Positions 26,855 to 36,090 of a stretch of 64,000 nt of DNA are shown here, in pieces; the first letter of the stretch is position 1, and each line of letters begins with the position of its first letter. This DNA comes from Dechloromonas sp. CZR5 (lineage in GTDB: Bacteria; Pseudomonadota; Gammaproteobacteria; Burkholderiales; Rhodocyclaceae). The position numbers and the translations under genes are program-made. The notes beneath the pieces were generated by a model. That model ran no database searches. It worked only from the letters and a program-made list of their open reading frames with translations, and was not told where the DNA came from. The stretch covers positions 310,001-374,000 of the forward strand of contig NZ_VUYQ01000002.1 of the NCBI RefSeq assembly GCF_008711155.1, read 5' to 3'.

Positions 26855-28651
26855 TCAGCGGACCTTGACCGACGTCATTTCCTGGCCGTCCGGGCTCATC
26901 ACGTGCGTCGAGCAGGCCAGGCAGGGATCGAAGGAATGCAGCGTACGCAGGATTTCCAGCGGCTCGTCCGCCTTGGCGACCGGGGTATCCATCAGCGAGG
27001 CCTCGAAGGCGCCGATCTGGCCCTTGTGGTCGCGCGGACCGCCGTTCCAGGTGGTCGGCACGACGCACTGGTAATTGTCGATCTTGGTGTCCTTGATCTT
27101 GATCCAGTGGCCGAGTGCGCCGCGCGGGGCTTCGGTGAAGCCGGCCCCCATGGCTTCCTTCGGCCAGGTGCTCGGTTCCCATTTCTCGATGTTGGCGGTG
27201 TTCAGATCGCCAGCCTTCAGGTTGGCCATCAGCTTGTCGAATTGCTGGCTCTGCAGCTTGGCGCAGTACGCCGTTTCCAGACCGCGCGCCGCCGTGCGGC
27301 CGAGCGTCGAGAACAGCGCGGTGACCGGTACGTCGAGCTTCTTCAGGGCACCGTCGACCAGTGCGTGGATTTCCGGATACTGCTTCGGCTGCAGGTAGCC
27401 GAGCACCATGCGCGGCAGGCAGCCGACTTCCATGGCGTGACCGCGCCAGCGCGGCGCCTTGATCCACGAATACTTGCCGCCTTCGTCCAGTTCCTTGATG
27501 TTGGTCTTCGTGCCCTTGGTGTTCGGGCCGAGGACGAAGCTGGGTTCGGTCACGCCGTCGAAGGGGTGCAGGCCCTTGGTTTCGTCCGGGTACTTGTACC
27601 AGGAATGGGCGACGTATTCCTGGATCTGCTCCGGGTCCTTCAGATCGACCGGGTGGATTTCGTCGAGCTTGCCGTTGATGATCGCGCCGCGCGGCAGCAG
27701 GAGGTTGCCCGAGGTGTAGTCGTTGGCCTTCTGTGGAATATCGCCATAGGACAGCAAGTTCTTCGACGACAAACCGCCGCCGTACAGCCAGCCTTTGTAG
27801 AACGAACCGATGGCCAGCAAATCGGGAATGTAGACCTGCTCGACGAATTCGGTGGCGCGGTCGATGATGCTCTTGACCAGGTTCAGGCGCTCCATGTTCA
27901 CCGCGCCGACGGCACCGACGCCTTCGAGGTTGATGGCGCAGGGTACGCCGCCGACCAACCAGTTCGGGTGCGGATTCTTGCCGCCGAAGATGGTATGGAC
28001 CTTGACCAGGTCCTTCTGGAAGTCGAGCGCTTCGAGGTAGTGCGCCACGGCCATCAGGTTGGCTTCCGGCGGCAGCTTGTAGGCCGGGTTGCCCCAGTAG
28101 CCGTTCATGAAGGGACCGAGCTGGCCCGATTCGACGAATTTCTTCAGGCGGTTCTGTATATCGCGGAAGTAGCCCGGCGACGACAAGGGCCACGACGAAA
28201 TGCTCTGGGCCAGCGTCGACGTCGCCTTCGGATCGGCCTTCAGCGCCGACACGACATCGACCCAGTCCAGCGCATGCAGATGATAGAAGTGCACCAGATG
28301 GTCGTGAATATAGAGATTCAACTGCATCAGGTTGCGGATGGTGTTGGCGTTTTCCGGAATCTTGATATTCAGCGCATCCTCGACCGAACGCACCGAGGTC
28401 AGCGCATGGGTGCCGGTACACACGCCGCAGATGCGTTCGGTGAAGGCCCAGGCGTCGCGCGGATCGCGGCCCTTGAGGATGACTTCCAGACCGCGCCACA
28501 TGGTGCCGGTGGACACGGCGTTGCGGATGACGTTCTTGTCGTCGAGGTTCACTTCCACGCGCAGGTGGCCCTCGATACGGCAGACCGGGTCGACGACGAC
28601 GCGCTTGCCGGAATTGTCGAGCTTGAAGCCCTGGGTTTCGTAGGCAGCCAT
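26855..28651 (-). CDS. hoxG: Membrane-bound [NiFe]-hydrogenase large subunit
   Basis: This 598-residue large subunit of the MBH has nickel motifs [11 protein letters not shown] (about residues 73-83) and DPCLACSTH near the C-terminus. A 15-residue tail follows the His for removal by HoxM. It is exported together with HoxK. A GGGGGA tract precedes the ATG. The gene lies directly after hoxK with a four-base gap. Confidence 0.96.
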   Translation of the reverse strand: MAAYETQGFKLDNSGKRVVVDPVCRIEGHLRVEVNLDDKNVIRNAVSTGTMWRGLEVILKGRDPRDAWAFTERICGVCTGTHALTSVRSVEDALNIKIPENANTIRNLMQLNLYIHDHLVHFYHLHALDWVDVVSALKADPKATSTLAQSISSWPLSSPGYFRDIQNRLKKFVESGQLGPFMNGYWGNPAYKLPPEANLMAVAHYLEALDFQKDLVKVHTIFGGKNPHPNWLVGGVPCAINLEGVGAVGAVNMERLNLVKSIIDRATEFVEQVYIPDLLAIGSFYKGWLYGGGLSSKNLLSYGDIPQKANDYTSGNLLLPRGAIINGKLDEIHPVDLKDPEQIQEYVAHSWYKYPDETKGLHPFDGVTEPSFVLGPNTKGTKTNIKELDEGGKYSWIKAPRWRGHAMEVGCLPRMVLGYLQPKQYPEIHALVDGALKKLDVPVTALFSTLGRTAARGLETAYCAKLQSQQFDKLMANLKAGDLNTANIEKWEPSTWPKEAMGAGFTEAPRGALGHWIKIKDTKIDNYQCVVPTTWNGGPRDHKGQIGAFEASLMDTPVAKADEPLEILRTLHSFDPCLACSTHVMSPDGQEMTSVKVR

Positions 28652-28655
28652 CTAA

Positions 28656-29756
28656 TTATTCCCCCTTCTGTTCTTCACTGGTGCTGGCAGATTCGCCGGC
28701 CTTCTGGCGGGCGCGAGCCAGTGCCGTCACGGCAGCATGGGCGGCAATGGCGGCGCCGACGGTGCCGGCGGCGGCCTTGCCGATGGAGTCGGCGTTCGCT
28801 TCGGCGCCGAACGGCGTGATCGAGGTCACGCGGTCGTAGAAGCTGCCCTTGTCCCAGAAGCCTTCTTCCGAGCAGCCGATACAGCCGTGGCCGGATTGCA
28901 CCGGCCAGCTGACGCCGCCGTTCCAGCGCATCGACGAACAGGCGTTGTAGGTGGTTGGCCCCTTGCAACCCATCTTGTACAGGCAGTAACCCTTGCGTGC
29001 GCCCTCGTCGTCCCAGGCTTCGGCGAACTGGCCGGCATCGAAGTGGCCGCGGCGGTAGCACTTGTCATGGATGCGCTGGCCGTAGAACATCTTCGGCCGG
29101 CCCTGGCGATCCAGCTCGGGGATGCGGTCGAAGGTCAGCATGTAGGTCACGACACCGGTCATGACTTCGGCAATCGGCGGGCAACCCGGCACGTTGATGA
29201 TCGGTTTGCCGGAAATCACCTTGTGCACCGGCGTGGCGCGGGTCGGATTCGGCTTGGCGGCCTGCACGCAGCCGTAGGAGGCGCAGGCCCCCCAGCTGAT
29301 GATCGCCTTGGCGTCGGCACAGGTTTCCTTCAGGACTTCAACGAAGGGCCGGCCGCCGTGGATGCAGAACATGCCGTCTTCGTTGAGAGGCGGATTGCCT
29401 TCGACGGCCACGATGTAGTTGCCCTTGTACTTCTTCTTGACCTCCTCAATGATCGCCTCGGCCTGATGGCCGGCCGCCGCCATCAGCGTGTCGTCGTAGT
29501 CGAGGGAGAGCATGGAGAGCACGACATCCTTGGTCAGCGGGTGTGCCGAACGGATGAAGGACTCGGAACAGCAGGTGCACTCCAGACCGTGCAGCCAGAT
29601 CACCGGCGTGCGGGCCTTGGTTTCCAGCGCATGCGCGATGCGCGGTGCAGCCGCGGAGCCCAGCCCGAGCGACGTTGCGGTCAGACTGCAGAATTTCAGG
29701 AAGCTGCGCCGGGTGATGCCCTGGCGGCGCAGCACTTCATAGAATGTTTCTGTCAC
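28656..29756 (-). CDS. hoxK: Membrane-bound [NiFe]-hydrogenase small subunit, oxygen-tolerant type
   Basis: The protein has 366 residues from a GTG at 29756 with a GGGGGA ribosome binding site; the result ([13 protein letters not shown]...) matches the known HoxK N-terminus. The twin-arginine motif is TRRSFLKF (RR at 16-17). The proximal cluster region has the two extra cysteines that define oxygen-tolerant enzymes: Cys60, Cys62 and Cys63 (ECTCC) and Cys158 plus Cys163 (ACASYGC), as needed for a 4Fe-3S cluster. A C-terminal membrane helix lies near 325-350. First gene of hoxKGZMLOQRTV-hypABF, with a sigma-54 promoter close upstream. Confidence 0.95.
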   Translation of the reverse strand: MTETFYEVLRRQGITRRSFLKFCSLTATSLGLGSAAAPRIAHALETKARTPVIWLHGLECTCCSESFIRSAHPLTKDVVLSMLSLDYDDTLMAAAGHQAEAIIEEVKKKYKGNYIVAVEGNPPLNEDGMFCIHGGRPFVEVLKETCADAKAIISWGACASYGCVQAAKPNPTRATPVHKVISGKPIINVPGCPPIAEVMTGVVTYMLTFDRIPELDRQGRPKMFYGQRIHDKCYRRGHFDAGQFAEAWDDEGARKGYCLYKMGCKGPTTYNACSSMRWNGGVSWPVQSGHGCIGCSEEGFWDKGSFYDRVTSITPFGAEANADSIGKAAAGTVGAAIAAHAAVTALARARQKAGESASTSEEQKGE

Positions 29757-29799
29757 TTGGCAATCCCCCGTTGGTTGTTTCGTGTGCTGGGCAACCAAC

Positions 29800-29814
29800 G
29801 CAAGGCGTGTGCCA
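29800..29814 (-). promoter_or_regulatory. Sigma-54 (-24/-12) promoter of the hoxK operon
   Basis: On the minus strand this reads TGGCACACGCCTTGC, matching the sigma-54 consensus at both the TGGCAC block and the TTGC block with the exact spacing. Transcription would start near 29788, 32 bases before the hoxK GTG. In Ralstonia the hoxK promoter is sigma-54- and HoxA-dependent, so the same control is expected here. Confidence 0.88.
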
Positions 29815-29836
29815 CGCTCGAGCAAGGTAGATTTTA

Positions 29837-29850
29837 TTGATGAAAATCAA
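29837..29850. promoter_or_regulatory. FNR/ANR-type box upstream of hoxK
   Basis: TTGATGAAAATCAA is a perfect match to the FNR-family consensus TTGAT-N4-ATCAA. Its centre is about 55 bases upstream of the predicted hoxK sigma-54 start and about 180 bases before the divergent CBS-GGDEF-EAL gene. I see no -10 hexamer at class II spacing on either strand, so its effect (activation, repression or none) is open. Confidence 0.7.
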
Positions 29851-30026
29851 AGCGCTTACCGACAAGCAAACAAACACCCGGTAGCTCTCGCCACCAGCTG
29901 ACTGGAAAACAAACATCCAAAGTGGACGGATTTATTCCACGGGAAATATGAAGTTGCTCGCCACAATTGATCAGCATCACCACAACTCCGACGGAGTCGT
30001 TTTAAAATCCGCGCAAGGAGAAGCGA

Positions 30027-33000
30027 GTGCCCACAATCATCGAGCTGGTAAAAAATCGTAGCGATCGCATTTCGCCGGAAACCACCCTGCGCACGGTTGC
30101 AGCGCGCATGCTTGAGCATGGCATCTCATCCGTCATCGTCGTCGACGAGGGGGCGGCCATCGGCATCGTTACCGAAAGCGACCTGCTGCGCGTCATGCGT
30201 CGCGACGGGTCTCCGGAACAGCCAGCCCGGGAAATAATGAGCAGCCCGGTACACAGTGTTACGGCGGAAACTGACTTCCGGACGGCCTATCGGGAAGCGG
30301 CGAACCTCGGCATTCGTCGCATTGTCGTCACCGACCAGGCCGGATTGCCGCTCGGCACGGTTACCGAATCCGATTTCCGCAAGCACCTCGGACCGGACTT
30401 CTTCATGCATCTGAACAGCGTCGACACGTTGATGGAGACGAGCTTTCCGCGCCTGCCGCCGACTGCCGTGCTCGGCGATGCGCTGACCGCCATGGAAGCG
30501 GTCCGGTGCAGCTGTGCGGTCGTCGTCGACGGACGCAAACCCCTCGGTATCGTGACCGAACACGATGTGGTCCGCTTTTTCCTGCGTGGCGAATGCGGGC
30601 TGCCCTTGGGCAGTGTCATGACCAGCCCGACGATCAGCATCGACCGCGAGCGACCACTGGCCCAGGCGGCCCAACACATGCTCGATCATGGCATTCGCCA
30701 CCTGACCGTCGTCGATCGCGCCGGCCATCTGGTTGGCCTGTTGTCTGAACACGCGCTGATGTCCCCGCTCAAGCACGAGCTGCTGGAGCATGCCCTTTGT
30801 GAGCGGCAGGCCATGGAGCAGGCCCGCGAGAAACTGATGGAAGACACCGCGCGCAAGGAACGCTACCAGCGCGCACTGCTCGACAACTTTCCCTTTCCGG
30901 TCTGGCTCAAGGATACCGAGTCGCGCTTCCTGACAGTCAATCGTGCCTTCAGCGAAGCCGTGGAATCTCAGCGGGCCGATGAACTGATCGGCAAGAATGA
31001 CCTTGATATCTGGCCTTCGGCGCTGGCCGAGCACTACCTCGCCGACGACCGGGCGGTCATGGCGTCGCGACAAAAGCGAATTGTCGTCGAACCCATCATG
31101 CTCGGCCACAACGCCGTCTGGCACGAGACCTACAAGGCGCCCGTGGTCGACAACGACGGTGTGCTGCTGGGCACGGTCGGATTTGCCCAGGACATTTCAG
31201 AACGCAGGCGCGCCGACGCAGCGATGCACCTGCGCAATACGGCCTTGTCGGCACTCATCGGCGGCGACAGCCAGGAAAAGGTCCTCGAACTGATCGCACG
31301 GTCATTCGAGGCAGAAATTCCCGGGTGGCGCTGCTCGGTCATGCTGGCCGACCAGCAGGGCACATCGCTGCACATCGGTGCCGCCCCCAGCATGCCGCCA
31401 GCCTATCACCAGGCGGTCAAGGGGCTGGTCATTGCCCCCGACTCGGGCTCGTCCGGCGCTGCCGCGGCGCTTCGCCAGCGGGTCATCGTCGACAATGTAT
31501 TCGAACACCCGAACTGGGCCCGGCACCGCGACCTTGCGAAGGCGGGCGATTTCTCGGCATGCTGGTCCGAACCGGTCATCGGCTCCTGCGGGCAGCTGCT
31601 GGGCACCTTCACGGCCTATTACCGCTCGCCGACGAAGCCAACGGAGGCCTATCTCGGCCTGATCGCCCAGGCGGCGCAAATGACCGCGCTGATCATCGAG
31701 CATGTGCGCAATGCCCAAGGACTGAGCAGCAGCCTGAATACCTTTCGCGGCATTTTCGACAGCATTGGCGAGGCTCTGTTCATCCAGGCCGACGACCGAC
31801 GGTTTCTCGATGCCAACAGCAGCGCCGAGCAGCTTTTCGGTTTTCCGCGCAGCGAACTGCTCGGCCAGACGCATGAGTTTCTGGTCCTGCCCGGCCTGTG
31901 CGACCTGCCGGCCATCGACGTCCGGATCGACGCGGCCCTCTCCGGGGTGCCGCAGGTCTTCGAGACGTTGGCCCGCAACGCCCGGGATCAGGTTTTTCCG
32001 ATCGAAGTGCGCCTCCGTACGGCAAGCTACTTTGGCCGCTCCGTCCTGATCGCTTCCGCCGTCGACATCGCGGAACGGAAAAACGCCGCCTTGCGACTGG
32101 AAATCGAGCATGATCTGGCGCAAAGCCTCGCCACCGAGCCGAGTCCCGACCTTGTCATGGCCTCCGTGCTCAAAGCCATGTTGCGCTTCCCCGAGTTCAG
32201 CGTCGGCAGCGCCTATCTTCCCCAACCGGACGGCAGCTACCAGCTGCTGGTTCACGAAGGCCTGTCCCTCGAATTCATCGGCAAGACACTCAGTTTCCCC
32301 GCCGCCAGCCCTTTTGCCCGCCAGGCCAGTCAGAGCAAGCCGGCCTGCATGCGGTACACCGGCACCGGCGAACGACCCGATACCTATCCGCTGGACCCGT
32401 CGATCCTGCACGCCGACGGATTACGCTGCCTGGTGCAACTACCCATTCTGATCGACGAACTCCCCATTGCCTGCCTGCTTCTGGGGGGGAAACTGACCTC
32501 GTGCGTTTCCGAGGCCACACTGCAGTCGCTGGAACTTCTCGGCCATTCCATCGGCCAGACCGTGCAGCGGCTGACCGCCCTTGATGAATCCCGGCGCCTG
32601 CAACAGAACCTGAGCGGCATCTTCGATGCGCTGAGCGATTTCATCTTCGTCCTTGATAGCGAGGGTGCCATCCTGCATTACAACCGGGCGGTGACCGAAA
32701 CCCTCGGCTACGACCAGGACACGCTTAAAGGCAAACCCATTCTGAACGTCCATCCCGCCAACCTGCGGGAGCAGGCCGAAGAGCGGATGGCCGACATCGT
32801 TGCCGGCCACGCCGGCAGCTGCCCGCTGCCGATTCTGTGCGCCAACGGTAGCGAAATCCAGATCGAAACCCGGATAACGCGTGGCTACTGGGACGGGAAA
32901 CCGGCGCTGATCTGCGTTTCCCAGGACATCAGCGAGCGTTTGCGCGCGGAGGACAGACAGCGTCTGGCTGCCAGCGTGTTCGACAATGCCCACGAAGGCA

Positions 33001-35036
33001 TCATGATCACCGACCAGACCGGCAGAATCGTCGAGGTCAACAGTACCTTTACCGACCTGACCGGCTACAGCCGCGCCGAAGCCATCGGCCAGACCCCGGA
33101 CCTGCTCAAGTCAGGGCACCACGATGCCGCCTTCTACGAACAAATGTGGCAGACGATCGAGCAGGACGACTACTGGCAGGGAGAAATCTGGAACCGGAAG
33201 AAATCCGGTGAAATATTCGTCGAACAGCTGACCATTTCAGCTGTGCATGACCGGAGCGGCGCGATCTCCCACTATGTCGCCATCTTCTCGGACATCACGG
33301 TCATCAAGCAGCACCAGCAACGCCTCGAGCACCTGGCCCACTTCGACGCCCTGACCCAGTTGCCCAACCGCATGCTGCTTGGCGATCGCATGCAACTGGC
33401 GATGGCGCAGACCGAACGCAGCAGCAAGATGCTGGCCGTCTGCTACCTCGACCTCGACAACTTCAAACCGATCAACGACGAGTTTGGCCACTCGGTCGGC
33501 GACTACCTGCTGATCGACGTGGCCCAGCGCCTGAAGACCTGCGTCCGGGCCGGAGATACCGTCGCCCGCCTGGGCGGCGACGAGTTCGTGCTGCTCATCA
33601 CCAATCTCGAAGACCTGCACGAATGCGAGCTCGCCATGGGGCGCATCATCAACGCGCTGGCCCAGCCTTTCCGCGTCTCGCAGCGCCATGTTTCAGTCGC
33701 CGCGAGTATCGGCGTGACACTCTACCCGCATGACGGCGCCGACTCCGACACCCTGCTTCGCCATGCCGACCAGGCGATGTATGCGGCCAAGCAGGCAGGC
33801 CGCAACCGCTATCACCTGTTCGACCCGGAAAACGACCGCCGCGCCCGGATTCGCCGGGAGGAAATCGGCCGCATTCGCGAAGCCCTGGCCAAGAGCGAAT
33901 TCCAGCTCTACTTCCAGCCCAAGGTGGACATGCGCAAGGGAACGGTGGTCGGGGCCGAAGCGTTGATTCGCTGGCAGCACCCCGAGCGCGGCGTTCTTCT
34001 GCCAGCCAGCTTCCTGCCCGTCGTCGAAGGAACCGAAACGGCCATCGAAATCGGCGACTGGGTGATCAACGAAAGCCTGAGACAGCTCGATGCCTGGCTA
34101 AGCGAATCGGGCATCCGGGTTTCGGTCAGCATCAACATCGCCGGCAACCACCTGCAGAACCCCGGGTTCTCACAGCGCCTGGGCGAATTGCTGAGCCGCT
34201 ACCCCGCGGTGCTTCCCGAACAGATCGAACTTGAAATCCTCGAAACGGCGGCTCTCGCCGATGTCGGCACCACCGCCGCTCTGTTTGCGGAATGTCGCAA
34301 CCTCGGCGTCAGCTTCGCGCTGGACGACTTCGGCACCGGCTATTCCTCGCTGACCTATTTCCGGCGACTCCCCGCCGACATCCTGAAAATCGACCAGTCC
34401 TTCGTTCGCGACATGCTCGACAATCCGGATGACCTGGCCATCGTCGAAGGGGTCATCGGCCTGACCCAGGCTTTCCGTCGCTCCGTCATCGCCGAAGGGG
34501 TCGAGACCGTCGAGCATGGCCTGGTACTCCTCCTGCTCGGTTGCGACATGGCTCAGGGTTTCGGCATCGCCCGCCCGATGCCCGCCGAAGAATTGCCGGC
34601 ATGGATCGCCGGGTTCCAGCCGGATGAATTGTGGAATCTGGGCACCGCCTTCAACTGGTCGCGCGAAGACCTGCCCATGCTGATCGCCGAAGTGGACCAC
34701 AAGCGCTGGACCCGTTCCCTCCACGCCTATCTGGACGACACAACGGGAGATACCCCTCCTCCAGCCGCCGAGCATACGACCTGCCGCTTTGCGCGCTGGT
34801 ACAACAGCGCCGGAAGTCGGCGTTACGCAGCGATCGAGTCCTTCAAGGCGATCCCCGAAATCCACGCCCGCGCCCATGCCATCGGGACGCAACTGATCTG
34901 CCAAAAACAGGCCGGCGACACCCCTCTACCCGAAGCGCTACGCGAGGAATTCTCTGCCTGCACGGCAGAATTGAACCAGCGAATTCGGCAAACCCAGGCC
35001 GAGGTCCTGATTTCCGCTCAATCCAGAAGGCGATAG
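30027..35036 (+). CDS. Giant multi-sensor c-di-GMP enzyme: CBS-PAS-GAF-GGDEF-EAL-CZB
   Basis: A 1669-residue protein without membrane segments. Order: four CBS repeats (about 1-245), PAS (280-395), GAF (400-560), PAS (565-680), GAF (690-850), two PAS domains (860-1100), GGDEF (intact LGGDEF near 1182, with RAGD as an inhibitory site), EAL (GAEALIRW near 1310, DDFGTGYSSL further on) and a C-terminal CZB domain (1550-1669). The CZB part has HxxW, CxFxxW and HxxxH in the order of the zinc-binding motif, with Ala for the usual Gly. Both catalytic motifs look active. The GTG start has AGGAG seven bases ahead. It diverges from hoxK and overlaps oxyR by 19 bases at its end. Confidence 0.9.
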   Translation: MPTIIELVKNRSDRISPETTLRTVAARMLEHGISSVIVVDEGAAIGIVTESDLLRVMRRDGSPEQPAREIMSSPVHSVTAETDFRTAYREAANLGIRRIVVTDQAGLPLGTVTESDFRKHLGPDFFMHLNSVDTLMETSFPRLPPTAVLGDALTAMEAVRCSCAVVVDGRKPLGIVTEHDVVRFFLRGECGLPLGSVMTSPTISIDRERPLAQAAQHMLDHGIRHLTVVDRAGHLVGLLSEHALMSPLKHELLEHALCERQAMEQAREKLMEDTARKERYQRALLDNFPFPVWLKDTESRFLTVNRAFSEAVESQRADELIGKNDLDIWPSALAEHYLADDRAVMASRQKRIVVEPIMLGHNAVWHETYKAPVVDNDGVLLGTVGFAQDISERRRADAAMHLRNTALSALIGGDSQEKVLELIARSFEAEIPGWRCSVMLADQQGTSLHIGAAPSMPPAYHQAVKGLVIAPDSGSSGAAAALRQRVIVDNVFEHPNWARHRDLAKAGDFSACWSEPVIGSCGQLLGTFTAYYRSPTKPTEAYLGLIAQAAQMTALIIEHVRNAQGLSSSLNTFRGIFDSIGEALFIQADDRRFLDANSSAEQLFGFPRSELLGQTHEFLVLPGLCDLPAIDVRIDAALSGVPQVFETLARNARDQVFPIEVRLRTASYFGRSVLIASAVDIAERKNAALRLEIEHDLAQSLATEPSPDLVMASVLKAMLRFPEFSVGSAYLPQPDGSYQLLVHEGLSLEFIGKTLSFPAASPFARQASQSKPACMRYTGTGERPDTYPLDPSILHADGLRCLVQLPILIDELPIACLLLGGKLTSCVSEATLQSLELLGHSIGQTVQRLTALDESRRLQQNLSGIFDALSDFIFVLDSEGAILHYNRAVTETLGYDQDTLKGKPILNVHPANLREQAEERMADIVAGHAGSCPLPILCANGSEIQIETRITRGYWDGKPALICVSQDISERLRAEDRQRLAASVFDNAHEGIMITDQTGRIVEVNSTFTDLTGYSRAEAIGQTPDLLKSGHHDAAFYEQMWQTIEQDDYWQGEIWNRKKSGEIFVEQLTISAVHDRSGAISHYVAIFSDITVIKQHQQRLEHLAHFDALTQLPNRMLLGDRMQLAMAQTERSSKMLAVCYLDLDNFKPINDEFGHSVGDYLLIDVAQRLKTCVRAGDTVARLGGDEFVLLITNLEDLHECELAMGRIINALAQPFRVSQRHVSVAASIGVTLYPHDGADSDTLLRHADQAMYAAKQAGRNRYHLFDPENDRRARIRREEIGRIREALAKSEFQLYFQPKVDMRKGTVVGAEALIRWQHPERGVLLPASFLPVVEGTETAIEIGDWVINESLRQLDAWLSESGIRVSVSINIAGNHLQNPGFSQRLGELLSRYPAVLPEQIELEILETAALADVGTTAALFAECRNLGVSFALDDFGTGYSSLTYFRRLPADILKIDQSFVRDMLDNPDDLAIVEGVIGLTQAFRRSVIAEGVETVEHGLVLLLLGCDMAQGFGIARPMPAEELPAWIAGFQPDELWNLGTAFNWSREDLPMLIAEVDHKRWTRSLHAYLDDTTGDTPPPAAEHTTCRFARWYNSAGSRRYAAIESFKAIPEIHARAHAIGTQLICQKQAGDTPLPEALREEFSACTAELNQRIRQTQAEVLISAQSRRR

Positions 35037-35923
35037 GCCGACGACTCGAGCTGGCGGACAGCCGCCAGCAAGGCATCAATCGCGCGCGGCCGGACAAACC
35101 CGGCCCGCCAGGCGAGCGCGACACGACGCGACGGTGCCGGCGGCGCAAACGGGATCACGCTGATCAAATCGTTGCTGTACGGGTATTGCAACGCGCTGTC
35201 GGGTAGCACGGAAACCCCCAGCCCCGAGGCCACCATGCAGCGGATGGTACCGATCGAATGCCCGAGACGAATGCCCGTTTCCGGACTGCTGACCTGCGGA
35301 CAGGCCCCCAGCACCTGGTCGCGGAAGCAGTTGCCGGCCTTGAGCAACAGGACTTCGTCACCCGCGACTTCCTCCGGCAGGATGACTTGCTTCCGTTCCC
35401 AAGCGTGGCCGCGCGGAACGATGACCTTGAACGCTTCGTCGTACACCGCGCGGGTGACAACGCCAGGCATCTCGAACGGAAGCGCCAGGATGGCAACATC
35501 GATTTCGTTGTCGCGCAACATCTCGGCCAGGCTGGCGGTCATGTTCTCCTCGATGGCCAATGGCATCTCGGGGGCCAGGCGGCGTAACGACTGAATCAAC
35601 AAGGGGAGCAGATAGGGGCCGATCGTATGAATGACTCCGAGGCGCAACGGCCCCTGCAACTGGTTGCGTCCCCACATCGCGATCTGGCGCACCTGCTCCG
35701 CCTCCTCGAGCGTCCGCTGCGCCTGCTCGACCACCCGGATACCCACCGCGCTCGGGCTGACGAAACCCTTGCCGCGTTCGAACAACTGCACGCCCAGTTC
35801 ATCTTCGAGGCGCGCGATGGCGACGCTCAGGGTCGGTTGGCTGACGGAACAACGTTCTGCCGCCCGACTGAAATTTCCATCCTGGGCCAAGGCCACGATG
35901 TAGCGCAATTCGGTCAATGTCAT
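35018..35923 (-). CDS. oxyR: Peroxide-sensing LysR-type regulator OxyR
   Basis: The protein has 301 residues with an N-terminal LysR helix-turn-helix (FSRAAERCSVSQPTLSVAIARLEDEL) and a substrate-binding-like domain. The redox pair is recognisable: GNCFRDQVLGAC, two cysteines nine residues apart as Cys199 and Cys208 in E. coli OxyR. The start at 35923 has GGGAG six bases ahead. It is divergent from a cytochrome c peroxidase gene, and an OxyR-type operator lies between them, which suggests both autoregulation and control of the peroxidase. Confidence 0.93.
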   Translation of the reverse strand: MTLTELRYIVALAQDGNFSRAAERCSVSQPTLSVAIARLEDELGVQLFERGKGFVSPSAVGIRVVEQAQRTLEEAEQVRQIAMWGRNQLQGPLRLGVIHTIGPYLLPLLIQSLRRLAPEMPLAIEENMTASLAEMLRDNEIDVAILALPFEMPGVVTRAVYDEAFKVIVPRGHAWERKQVILPEEVAGDEVLLLKAGNCFRDQVLGACPQVSSPETGIRLGHSIGTIRCMVASGLGVSVLPDSALQYPYSNDLISVIPFAPPAPSRRVALAWRAGFVRPRAIDALLAAVRQLESSAYRLLD

Positions 35924-35967
35924 GCGATTCTCCCAAAGAGCGGGCTCAGGTAAAGCCCACTTCAACT

Positions 35968-36004
35968 ATAGGGCCTAACTATAGCCTCTATTATAAATAC
36001 ATAT
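35968..36004. promoter_or_regulatory. OxyR-type operator in the oxyR-peroxidase intergenic region
   Basis: The sequence follows the OxyR pattern of four tetranucleotides at seven-base spacing: ATAG (35968), CTAT (35979), ATTA (35990) and ATAT (36001). The first two are exact, and the last two match partly. It sits 45 bases upstream of the oxyR start and about 87 before the peroxidase start. Confidence 0.72.
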
Positions 36005-36012
36005 AAAAATCA

Positions 36013-36026
36013 TTGACTTAGATCAA
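36013..36026. promoter_or_regulatory. FNR/ANR-type box upstream of the cytochrome c peroxidase gene
   Basis: TTGACTTAGATCAA matches TTGAT-N4-ATCAA at nine of ten fixed positions. It lies right after the OxyR-type site and 65 bases before the peroxidase ATG. Bacterial di-haem peroxidases are often induced when oxygen is low, which fits this site; I cannot place the -10 element with confidence. Confidence 0.65.
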
Positions 36027-36090
36027 TACCATCATAACTCACAAGGAGAAAATCCGGACATCAAGTTTTTCAAACGAGGGAGAAAAAACG

